A program made the translations under genes and the position numbers. Source: a virus. From it: DNA of 41,568 nt. Below the pieces are notes generated by a model, which searched no databases, was not told the origin of the DNA, and was given only the letters and a program-made list of their open reading frames with translations. Numbering within the stretch: the stretch's first letter is position 1; every line of letters starts with the position of its first letter. Below are positions 29,582 through 35,797 of this stretch, piece by piece. The stretch lies in the IMG/VR virus record IMGVR_UViG_3300036828_001091, positions 1 to 41,568 of that record. One strand, 5' to 3'.

Positions 29582-29684
29582 AAACCGCTGTACGGGCTTC
29601 CCTGTGGCTCTCCCGGCAGCTAAAACCTCTCTACGGACCGCTGTACCGCCTACCTCCCCGCCCAGCCCTCGCACAGCGACGATT

Positions 29685-29714
29685 AAACCCCCCAGGCTTG
29701 CCCTGGGGGGGTTT
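29685..29714 (+). terminator. Rho-independent terminator
   Basis: AACCCCCCAGG pairs with CCTGGGGGGGTT around a short loop and is followed by TTTTGATTT. It closes the run of small early genes that begins at the 27.88 kb promoter. The roughly 100 bases before it (29582-29684) hold no gene. Confidence 0.8.
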
Positions 29715-29746
29715 TGATTTAAGCTGTTCAGGGGAGATGCGGGAAG

Positions 29747-29842
29747 ATGCCGGAAAGATTCTGGGAAAAGTGGAAGCAGCGGCTGCTCGGGGCTTGGGGG
29801 GTGCTGCGCGGCCATGCATTTGCCCACTGGTACCGGCCGTGA
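29747..29842 (+). CDS. Tiny basic/aromatic ORF (31 aa)
   Basis: MPERFWEKWKQRLLGAWGVL then RGHAFAHWYRP; five Trp in 31 residues with several Arg and Lys give an amphipathic, membrane-active character. GGGAAG lies just upstream and its TGA overlaps the GTG of the next gene (GTGA). Function unknown. Confidence 0.5.
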   Translation: MPERFWEKWKQRLLGAWGVLRGHAFAHWYRP

Positions 29843-30258
29843 GCGACCGCTCGGTCTTTCTCTATCTCGACCCCAAGCCGGGCGCCGACAGCCAGTGCGG
29901 CACCTGCTTCCTGTGGATCAAGGGCGACCGCTGCTGGATCCACGGCCCCAAGGTCAAGGTCACCGCTTCCATGGCCTGCTGCTTCTACCTCAAGGGCAAG
30001 CCGCTCCCCACTACCGTGAGCCCTCCTCCTGCCATGATCACGCCGGAGGAGAGCGGACTGGTCGACCGCGAGGTGCGCTGTGAGAATTGCTGGCACTATG
30101 ACGATCGTCGCTGTCGCTTTTTTGCTCTCCTCAACAGCCGTCTATCTGCTCTATTCGAGCTTACGACTGATGTTGACCCTCGCGGCTGCTGCACGGCGCA
30201 GGAGCCGAAGCCTGAAGGGAAGCAGCGGGAGGAGCGCCTAGCTGGCGCGGAGCTGTAA
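29839..30258 (+). CDS. Cys-rich protein with duplicated C-x2-C-x8-C...CC module (139 aa)
   Basis: GTG start overlapping the previous stop. Two matching Cys modules are visible: CGTCFLWIKGDRC ... ACC (about residues 18-47) and CENCWHYDDRRC ... GCC (about 79-114). In both, a CxxC pair is followed after eight residues by a third Cys and later by an adjacent CC pair. The spacing resembles iron-sulfur or zinc-binding modules seen in short phage proteins (HiPIP-like pattern), but the metal cannot be told from sequence. The 3' 98 bases overlap the oppositely oriented gene at 30161-30466. Confidence 0.7.
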   Translation: MSDRSVFLYLDPKPGADSQCGTCFLWIKGDRCWIHGPKVKVTASMACCFYLKGKPLPTTVSPPPAMITPEESGLVDREVRCENCWHYDDRRCRFFALLNSRLSALFELTTDVDPRGCCTAQEPKPEGKQREERLAGAEL

Positions 30259-30466
30259 ACCAGTCCGCCGCCGGCTCGTCGAGCCGCAGCGCCATGCCGC
30301 GGAAGACCCAGAACAGTCCATGCAGGTCGATGCCACGGCGGGCGAGCGCCGCGCGGATGATCCTGCGCGAGATGTCCAATCGGTCGAGGTCGTAGAACAC
30401 CAGCTTGAACAGCGGCCGCAGCCGCCCGTCCGTGATCGCGACCTCCACGCTTGACAGTGGTCGCAT
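30161..30466 (-). CDS. Leftward protein facing HTH gene (101 aa)
   Basis: Reads MRPLSSVEVAITDGRLRPLF, then KLVFYDLDRLDISRRIIRAA and a C terminus GLFWVFRGMALRLDEPAADW. The first half looks like a compact alpha/beta protein and codon third positions are GC-rich like the neighbours. It lies alone on the minus strand, antisense to the 3' end of the Cys-rich gene, and starts inside a tandem repeat. A GTG six codons in (30448) is an alternative start. No family recognised; possibly one half of a control pair with the HTH gene. Confidence 0.55.
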   Translation of the reverse strand: MRPLSSVEVAITDGRLRPLFKLVFYDLDRLDISRRIIRAALARRGIDLHGLFWVFRGMALRLDEPAADWFTAPRQLGAPPAASLQASAPAPCSSREGQHQS

Positions 30467-30563
30467 GCTTGGTCCACACTTGACAGCGGTCGCAGCAGGC
30501 TAGAGGTGGTTTACAGGTCCCATCTCGACGGCATGCGGTCCGTAGTCGTGCTGCCTGCTGCGA
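30444..30563. promoter_or_regulatory. Tandem 22-bp repeats and flanking inverted repeat upstream of HTH gene
   Basis: TCCACRCTTGACAGYGGTCG followed by CA (22 bp) occurs at 30444-30465 and 30473-30494, two differences, 29-bp period. An inverted repeat TCGCAGCAGGC/GCCTGCTGCGA (30490-30500, 30553-30563) continues from the second copy. Each direct repeat contains CTTGACAG, also half of the palindrome at 27.88 kb. The region separates the leftward 101-aa gene from the rightward HTH gene and looks like an operator/promoter block. Confidence 0.6.
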
Positions 30564-30585
30564 TCGCTCGTGCGAGGTTACACCA

Positions 30586-30789
30586 GTGCCAGAAGAAGAC
30601 AAGTACACCCGCGAACGCCTTTTGCACTTGTTGAAGACCGGGCTGCTCACCCAGACCGAGGCAGCTGCGCTGGCCGGGATCAAGCGGCAGGCTGTGCACC
30701 AGTGGGTGCGTCTTGCCGGCATCGACCCGCTGGTCACGCGCAAACGCCACCTGACCCACCTGTGGCAGGCCTATGGCAATTTTGATTAG
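30586..30789 (+). CDS. Helix-turn-helix regulator (67 aa)
   Basis: GTG start with GAGG about eight bases upstream. A clear HTH: TGLLTQTEAAALAGIKRQAV then HQWVRLAGI (helix 2 TQTEAAALAG, turn, recognition helix KRQAVHQWVRL). A short basic C terminus (TRKRHLTHLWQ) follows. It sits directly after the repeat block, so autoregulation through those repeats is plausible. It overlaps a possible upstream start of the next gene. Confidence 0.75.
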   Translation: MPEEDKYTRERLLHLLKTGLLTQTEAAALAGIKRQAVHQWVRLAGIDPLVTRKRHLTHLWQAYGNFD

Positions 30790-30856
30790 GGAAACGGACG
30801 CAGGCGAGGAGCGCCGGTCTGCCGGGGACGTCAACAGATTGTGGAGGGCAGCGAGC

Positions 30857-31324
30857 ATGGACATCATGAAGCGCAGGCAGGAGTACCTGCCGGGGACGCC
30901 TGGATACACGCGCAAGCAGAGCGAAGCGTTCCTCGATGACTTTGCCGAGACCAAGAAAGAGAACGGCATCCTGCATCGTGCGCTCGAAGACGCCGGCATC
31001 GAGCACGAGAAGCTGCAGAGCCAGCTGGCTTGGCACAAGGATGAGATGAAGCGCATTGCGCGCGGGCGCGAAGAATACAGAAACCAGTACAGCGAGCTGC
31101 TGATCCAGCTGAAAGTAATCGTGACTACCGCGACCTTGTCCGGCGAGAGCTGCCAGCAGGCCGTCGATGCGGTGGTCCGGCAGGCGAAGCTCTCGATGGA
31201 GGCGGTGAACGCGGCCATGGTCGTGGCGGGGGTCGATCCGGTCGCCGGGGAGCTGCCGCCGGCTGACGAGGGCACGCTCAAGGTTGCCGCGCTCTACGGC
31301 GCCAACAACCGGAAAGCCGAATGA
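30857..31324 (+). CDS. Coiled-coil early protein (155 aa)
   Basis: GGAGG lies about ten bases before the chosen ATG (MDIMKRRQEYLPGTPGYTRK); an ATG at 30773 would add 28 residues but has weak context. A long helix follows (ALEDAGIEHEKLQSQLAWHK ... IARGREEYRNQYSELLIQL), strongly coiled-coil. The second half is Ala/Val-rich and helical. No enzymatic motif. Its stop overlaps the next start (ATGA). Confidence 0.65.
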   Translation: MDIMKRRQEYLPGTPGYTRKQSEAFLDDFAETKKENGILHRALEDAGIEHEKLQSQLAWHKDEMKRIARGREEYRNQYSELLIQLKVIVTTATLSGESCQQAVDAVVRQAKLSMEAVNAAMVVAGVDPVAGELPPADEGTLKVAALYGANNRKAE

Positions 31325-31710
31325 GCGCGTCGCCGCATAAGCGCGACTATGACCGCAGCTGGCGGAAGCGCAACATCGAGCATGTCCGCGCCTACGAGCG
31401 CAGACGATACCACCTCGTGAAAAAGTACAAGCTCAAGGCCCGCTACGACGAGCGGACCGGCAAGACTGCAAGGCTTGCTCAGGGGATCTTCGACGTTTGC
31501 CGAGGTGCCGGCAAGCACATCAATCCAGTACGTGACAGCACCGGACGCTGTCTGTCGTGCAGACAGACAAAAGTGAAAGGAATGCAAGAGCTATGGCAAA
31601 ATCGAAAGCAGCTGAAAGCGGTACGAAAGGTATTACTCGCGCGGAGCAATCCCGCTCTATTCCAATCGCACTTGAAGGAATTGCGGACAGCAGGGATTTT
31701 GCCAAGCTGA
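31321..31710 (+). CDS. Basic HNH-like/zinc-type early protein, overlapping next gene (129 aa)
   Basis: Starts MSASPHKRDYDRSWRKRNIE, a very basic first half rich in Arg, Tyr and Lys like phage proteins that precede a zinc finger. CLSCRQTKVKG (about residues 77-87) gives one CxxC, with a further Cys at about 60. The last 39 codons overlap the next gene by 118 bases in another frame, where composition fits the other frame better, so a frameshift or stop loss is possible. Function unknown. Confidence 0.55.
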   Translation: MSASPHKRDYDRSWRKRNIEHVRAYERRRYHLVKKYKLKARYDERTGKTARLAQGIFDVCRGAGKHINPVRDSTGRCLSCRQTKVKGMQELWQNRKQLKAVRKVLLARSNPALFQSHLKELRTAGILPS

Positions 31711-31874
31711 TGGCGGCCATGATGACTGACGCGATCCTGCAGACGCTCACGCCACAGGTCGTCAACGCCACCTGCAATGCGGCTGGCAAGCTCCTGAAAG
31801 TGACCGAGCTTCAGCAGAAGCTCAGTAACACGGGAAGACCCGTCAACTTTCCGCTCATCGGTCCCGCGGTTTGA
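31593..31874 (+). CDS. Small helical early protein (93 aa)
   Basis: MAKSKAAESGTKGITRAEQS, then a helix DFAKLMAAMMTDAILQTL and TPQVVNATCNAAGKLLKVTE. The second part (PQVVNATCNAAGKLLKV) is a recurring sequence pattern in short phage proteins encoded near replication genes. Function unknown. It starts inside the 3' end of the preceding ORF and is followed by the structured leader at 31.9 kb. Confidence 0.7.
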   Translation: MAKSKAAESGTKGITRAEQSRSIPIALEGIADSRDFAKLMAAMMTDAILQTLTPQVVNATCNAAGKLLKVTELQQKLSNTGRPVNFPLIGPAV

Positions 31875-31877
31875 ACA

Positions 31878-31948
31878 GTCCGGTCAGCGGAGCTTGCCGG
31901 ACCGTCGGCCGGGAGGCCTCTGGCACCGAGTAGGAGGTCTCCCGTGCT
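31878..31948 (+). ncRNA. Predicted structured leader with H-type pseudoknot
   Basis: Hairpin 1: GTCCGG (31878-31883)/CCGGAC (31897-31902), 13-base loop. Hairpin 2: GGGAGGCCTC (31911-31920)/GAGGTCTCCC (31934-31943) with one G-U pair and a 13-base loop. Loop bases GGCAC (31922-31926) can pair with GTGCT (31944-31948) directly after the stem, making an H-type pseudoknot eight bases before the GGAGA ribosome site of the next gene. The layout is riboswitch-like, but no known class is recognised. Confidence 0.45.
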
Positions 31949-31966
31949 GTCTGTTGGAGAAAAACC

Positions 31967-32173
31967 ATGAAGCTCAAAGAACTCAGAGAATACCCGGACG
32001 GGAAAACCCCTCCTCTTAATGAAGCAAACGATCTGACTTTCAGAGCATTGGCCGACTATAGGATCATTCATGTCAAATTTGGCAAGCCTGTAGAGTGGCT
32101 GGCAATGTCACCGGAGAAGGCGCGTGAGTTTGCTGGGCTGCTGGTAAAGTATGCTGACAAATACGAAATGTGA
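31967..32173 (+). CDS. Small early protein under structured leader (68 aa)
   Basis: GGAGA lies six bases before the ATG. MKLKELREYPDGKTPPLNEA, then ADYRIIHVKFGKPVEWLAMS and a C-terminal helix PEKAREFAGLLVKYADKYEM. A beta-hairpin plus helix similar to short phage proteins near DNA polymerase genes. Function unknown; the leader suggests controlled translation. TGATG junction with the next ORF. Confidence 0.65.
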   Translation: MKLKELREYPDGKTPPLNEANDLTFRALADYRIIHVKFGKPVEWLAMSPEKAREFAGLLVKYADKYEM

Positions 32174-32343
32174 TGCTGCTGTTCGTTCTGATCCTGCACT
32201 TCTGCGGCGATGCATCGCCGCCCTGCCGGAGCATCGAGATGGGACGGTTCGAGCACGAGGCCGACTGCCAGCGCGAGGCGCGGATGCTGCGCAGGGAGCA
32301 TCGCACTGGGACCTACAGCTGTGTGGTGCGGGTGGTGGAGTGA
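32173..32343 (+). CDS. Small Cys-containing secreted/membrane-type protein (56 aa)
   Basis: MLLFVLILHFCGDASPPCRS is a short hydrophobic N terminus like a signal sequence, followed by an Arg/Glu-rich helix and SCVVRVVE. Four Cys could form disulfides if exported. The ATG shares a base with the previous stop. Function unknown. Confidence 0.5.
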   Translation: MLLFVLILHFCGDASPPCRSIEMGRFEHEADCQREARMLRREHRTGTYSCVVRVVE

Positions 32344-32347
32344 GCGG

Positions 32348-32479
32348 ATGGCACGAGTGATTTTGGAGACGCTCAAGGTGGAGATGACGGCGGCGCATTT
32401 GAACCAAAGCAGCCTTCCACCGGTCCATTTGAAATTGATGCCGCCGGTAAGGATTGGTCGCTCTAAGTCTGCGAACTGA
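32348..32479 (+). CDS. Possible small ORF before DNA polymerase (43 aa)
   Basis: MARVILETLKVEMTAAHLNQ, then SSLPPVHLKLMPPVRIG. It fits exactly between the preceding ORF (4-base gap) and the polymerase GTG (two-base gap), the main support. No ribosome site stands out and no family is recognised. Confidence 0.4.
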   Translation: MARVILETLKVEMTAAHLNQSSLPPVHLKLMPPVRIGRSKSAN

Positions 32480-32481
32480 TC

Positions 32482-34290
32482 GTGCAGATCGTCACACTCG
32501 ATTTCGAGACCTTCTACTCGAAGGAATACACGCTCTCGAAGCTCACCACTGAGAGCTACGTCAGAGATCCACGCTTCGAGCCGCACGGCTGCGCTGTGCG
32601 CGGCCCCGATGGCACGACCGGGTGGATACACGCGCTCGATCTGGGCAGGTTCTTTGCCCAGGTCGATTGGTCGAAGCTCGCCATCCTCTGCCACCACGCC
32701 CATTTCGACGGCCTGATCATGTCGCACTACTATCGCGTCAGGCCGAAGGCGTGGCTCGACACGCTCTCGATGTCGCGGCTGGTGCACGGCAACCACATCA
32801 AAAACGGCCTCGACAGCCTCGCTAAGCACTACGGCTTGCCGGCCAAATCTGTTCCTTATAACGCATTCAAAGGGCGGCACTGGGACGAGCTGAGTGGCGT
32901 GACCCAGGAGATGCTTGCCAGGGGCGGCGAGCATGATGTCGAGCTCACCTACGAGCTGTTTACTCGGATGCTGCCCTTCGTGCCAGACGAGGAGCTGCGG
33001 CTGATCGATCTCACCGTACGCATGTTCGTGGAGCCATCGTTGCGCGGCGACGTGGACAAGCTGCGCGAGCTGATCAGGACCGAAGGCCTGCGCAAGACCG
33101 AGCTGCTGGCCGAGCTGAAGCTGCAGCCCGGGGATCTGCAGTCATCCGAGAAATTTGCTACGCTGCTGCGCGCCGAGGGGCTCAATATCCCCACCAAACA
33201 AACTGACAAGGGCGAGGTGTACTGCTTCGCCCGGACCGACAAATTCATGCAGGAGGTCGTACTTGAGCACCCCAACCCGACAATATGTGCACTCGGTGAG
33301 GCTCGACTTGGAATTAAGTCGTCCATTGAGCAAACTCGCGCTGGACGTATTGCGGATATGGCTGACCGAGGTCAACTCCCAGTGTACCTTACGTATTGTG
33401 GCGCGCACACTACCCGCTGGTCGGGGGGAGACCGAGTTAACTGGCAGAATATCAAACGTGGAAGCGCTATCCGTTCATCCATCCGAGCGCCGGCTGGGTA
33501 CAAGATAGTCAAGGCTGACAAGTCGCAGGTCGAGTGCCGCTTTCTCAATTTCCTCGCCGGACAGGACAGCGTGATCGAACGCTTCCGCCGCAAGGAAGAT
33601 CCCTACACCACGATCGCGAGCGCAGTTTATGGCGAGGACGTCTACAAGCCGAAGGAGGGCGATCCGCGCTATGCCGAGATGTTAGCCAAGCGCGGTACCG
33701 GTAAGCAGCTGGAGCTGTCATGCGGCTATGGCGCCGGTGCCCAGACGATAAAGATCACCGCGGCACGGGGGACCTATGGCCCGCCGGTATCAATCGACGA
33801 CGCGACCGCCGTGCACTGGCGCAACGTCTACCGCAAGACCCACAACGCGGTGGTCAACTACTGGTACCAAGCCGAGCAACTGTTTGACAAGCTGCAGCGG
33901 AAGTTGACTTTCAGCTGGTCGATCTTCGAGTGCCGTGGCGGCGCTATCTACCTGCCCAACGGCACCGCGCTGCAGTATCCCGATATCGAGTACAAGCCCG
34001 ACGGCTGGTGCTACCGGGGACGCTATGGCTTGCGCCGGCTGTGGGGAGGCTTTCTGGTCGAGAACCTGATCCAGGCAGTGAGCCGCATCGACATGGGGCA
34101 GTGCATGCTGCGCATCGCCGCCAACTACCGTATCGTGCTGATGGAGCATGATGCGGTCGGTGTGCTGGTGCGCGAGCAGACAGCAGAACAGGACCTGCAG
34201 GTGATCCTCGAAGAGATGCGGCGGCCACCTGCATGGCTGCCCGATATCCCGCTCGACGCCGAGGCGACGATGGGAGAGACCTACTCATAG
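32482..34290 (+). CDS. Family A DNA polymerase with 3'-5' exonuclease (602 aa)
   Basis: GTG start. Exonuclease motifs: Exo I LDFETFYS (6-13), Exo II CHHAHFDGLI (70-79), Exo III EHDVELTY (150-157). Polymerase motif A KADKSQVECR (344-353) with the metal Asp346; the usual Tyr after Asp is Lys. Motif B (O helix): Arg404, Lys408 and Tyr416-Gly in RGTGKQLELSCGYGAG. Motif C MEHDAVG (554-560) with Asp557. Compact phage-type replicative polymerase without a 5' nuclease. It works with the primase-helicase and nucleases encoded downstream. Confidence 0.93.
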   Translation: MQIVTLDFETFYSKEYTLSKLTTESYVRDPRFEPHGCAVRGPDGTTGWIHALDLGRFFAQVDWSKLAILCHHAHFDGLIMSHYYRVRPKAWLDTLSMSRLVHGNHIKNGLDSLAKHYGLPAKSVPYNAFKGRHWDELSGVTQEMLARGGEHDVELTYELFTRMLPFVPDEELRLIDLTVRMFVEPSLRGDVDKLRELIRTEGLRKTELLAELKLQPGDLQSSEKFATLLRAEGLNIPTKQTDKGEVYCFARTDKFMQEVVLEHPNPTICALGEARLGIKSSIEQTRAGRIADMADRGQLPVYLTYCGAHTTRWSGGDRVNWQNIKRGSAIRSSIRAPAGYKIVKADKSQVECRFLNFLAGQDSVIERFRRKEDPYTTIASAVYGEDVYKPKEGDPRYAEMLAKRGTGKQLELSCGYGAGAQTIKITAARGTYGPPVSIDDATAVHWRNVYRKTHNAVVNYWYQAEQLFDKLQRKLTFSWSIFECRGGAIYLPNGTALQYPDIEYKPDGWCYRGRYGLRRLWGGFLVENLIQAVSRIDMGQCMLRIAANYRIVLMEHDAVGVLVREQTAEQDLQVILEEMRRPPAWLPDIPLDAEATMGETYS

Positions 34291-34299
34291 GAGATGTAG

Positions 34300-34452
34300 A
34301 TGGGAGATATACCTGTTTGTTCCGAGTGCGGGTACGAAGAACCTTGCATCTGCGACTATCCTATCTGTGAAGAGTGTGGACAACAGCAGTTCGACTGCTT
34401 CTGCGATCACAATTTTGAGTTTCACTATGGCGAGGAGCTAGCAAGGAAATGA
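34300..34452 (+). CDS. Small Cys-rich zinc-binding protein (50 aa)
   Basis: GGAG lies seven bases before the ATG. MGDIPVCSECGYEEPCICDY, then PICEECGQQQFDCFCDH: two C-x2-C ... C-x-C sets, a double zinc-ribbon-like layout, acidic overall. It lies directly after DNA polymerase and overlaps the next gene by ATGA. Function unknown. Confidence 0.65.
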   Translation: MGDIPVCSECGYEEPCICDYPICEECGQQQFDCFCDHNFEFHYGEELARK

Positions 34453-34595
34453 AAAAGACCAAAGAGCACAAGGTGATGGGCGAATATAAGCGCGGCAAGC
34501 TACATAGCGGGAGCAAGACCGGTCCCAAGGTCAAGTCGCGCAAGCAGGCGGTCGCGATCGCAATGTCGGAGGCTGGTAAGTCAAAAAAGAAATGA
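34449..34595 (+). CDS. DUF6496-like small basic protein (48 aa)
   Basis: KVMGEYKRGKLHSGSKTGPK, then VKSRKQAVAIAMSEAGKSKK. This matches the short DUF6496 pattern (VMGEFKxGxLHSGSKxGPxVxxRKQAxAIAxSEA), common in phages and bacteria, biochemical role unknown. Strongly basic. Confidence 0.75.
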   Translation: MKKTKEHKVMGEYKRGKLHSGSKTGPKVKSRKQAVAIAMSEAGKSKKK

Positions 34596-34623
34596 TACTG
34601 TAGAGACGCGCCTCACCAGAGCA

Positions 34624-34776
34624 ATGCCGTTTGTTAGGTCCTACGTTGGACGTGTGTACGTGGACGAAGCAGCTAGCCCAGGTAAGTCTGGTCTGCCTAG
34701 GTTGAAGCGGGTCCTTAAGGCGGGTTTTCGTGGAGCCATTTCGCACACCCTTGGCCGCGAGCAAAAACCTGAATGA
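34624..34776 (+). CDS. Possible small basic ORF (50 aa)
   Basis: MPFVRSYVGRVYVDEAASPG, then RLKRVLKAGFRGAISHTLG. It fills most of the gap before the nuclease gene. No ribosome site is obvious. A 16-codon frame (34773-34823, MTQGPPDIHQLWEAYI) overlaps its stop by ATGA and ends at the nuclease ATG, with GGAGG inside it serving the nuclease gene. Both are tentative. Confidence 0.4.
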   Translation: MPFVRSYVGRVYVDEAASPGKSGLPRLKRVLKAGFRGAISHTLGREQKPE

Positions 34777-34823
34777 CGCAGGGGCCACCTGACATTCACC
34801 AACTCTGGGAGGCGTACATATAA

Positions 34824-35483
34824 ATGAATAATCTTCCAGCCGCCTCACACTCGTTCCACAGCGCCTTCAACCAGTGCCCGTCCAAGGCCTATCACCGCTA
34901 CATCGCGCGTGACACTCCGATCGAAACGTCTGATGCCATTAAGTGGGGCAACAAGGTGCATGCTGCGTTAGAGGAGCATCTCCGCACCGGTGCGCTGCTG
35001 CCTGCTGCCTTCGGACACTATTCGGATCTGTACAAATTTCCTCTCGGGTACAAGCGGCTGGTGGAACTGAAGCTGGGCATACGCACCGATGGCAGCGCGT
35101 GCGACTTTTTTGCTGATGACGTCTACGCCCGCGGCGTGCTCGATCTGGTAATATTCTCGTCCGAGCATCCCGACGCGGCGGTGATGATCGATCATAAGAC
35201 GGGCAAAGTGCGCGAGGATGCAAGCGAGCTGCGCTTTCACGCCGTGCTGCTCAAGGCGCACCGCCCAAGCTTGCGCAGCATCAAAGGCTGGTACAATTGG
35301 CTGAACGTCTGCCAGATGGGGAACGTATACGATCTGTCGGATACCGAGCAGTACTGGGCACGGATCAGGATGCAGCACGCGCGGATCTTGCAGCTGCTCG
35401 CACTCGGCGAACCGGCGTTCGCCCCCAGGCAGGGGCCGCTGTGCCCCTGGTGTCCGGTCGTCGCCTGCAGGTTTCATCCTTGA
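34824..35483 (+). CDS. PD-(D/E)XK exonuclease, RecB/Cas4-like (219 aa)
   Basis: Conserved start SHSFHSAFNQCPSKAYHRYI (the Cys of the FeS-type pattern) and helix WGNKVHAALEE. The nuclease core is ARGVLDLVI (Asp of motif II) and AVMIDHKTGK (Asp-x-Lys), then a Tyr-containing helix near WYNWLNVCQMGNV. The C terminus LCPWCPVVACRFHP supplies three more Cys, so a 4Fe-4S cluster like Cas4/AddB nucleases is possible. Probably an early DNA-end-processing exonuclease in replication or recombination. Its stop overlaps the TTG of the next gene. Confidence 0.85.
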   Translation: MNNLPAASHSFHSAFNQCPSKAYHRYIARDTPIETSDAIKWGNKVHAALEEHLRTGALLPAAFGHYSDLYKFPLGYKRLVELKLGIRTDGSACDFFADDVYARGVLDLVIFSSEHPDAAVMIDHKTGKVREDASELRFHAVLLKAHRPSLRSIKGWYNWLNVCQMGNVYDLSDTEQYWARIRMQHARILQLLALGEPAFAPRQGPLCPWCPVVACRFHP

Positions 35484-35797
35484 CAATTGTCCCGCTGGAG
35501 AGCAAGGTTAAGGCCAAGCTCAGGAGTTGGCTGGAGGCCCGCAAGGCCTACTGGTTCATGCCGGTGCAAACCGGATACGGCGCCGCTACGCTAGATTTTT
35601 TATGTTGTATCGAAGGACGTTTTATCGCCTGCGAGACCAAGCGCCCGGGGAAGCATTTGACTCCCCGCCAGTTTCTGGTTGCCGCTCTGATTAGGGCAGC
35701 AGGAGGCACGGTTTACCGGGTGACGTTGAATGACGATGGTGATCTCGTGTTCGAGGAGCAGATAGATGTGGATAAGCGGAGACCTGATAGTCTATGA
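35480..35797 (+). CDS. VRR-NUC nuclease (105 aa)
   Basis: TTG start overlapping the previous stop (TTGA). VRR-NUC core: TGYGAATLDFLCCIEGRFIA (Asp), CETKRPGKHLTPRQ (Glu-x-Lys and Gln), matching the PD-(D/E)XK-derived VRR-NUC family of phage junction or nicking nucleases. Overlaps the helicase start by 32 bases, so the pair is coupled. Likely role in recombination or replication-fork processing. Confidence 0.85.
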   Translation: MTIVPLESKVKAKLRSWLEARKAYWFMPVQTGYGAATLDFLCCIEGRFIACETKRPGKHLTPRQFLVAALIRAAGGTVYRVTLNDDGDLVFEEQIDVDKRRPDSL

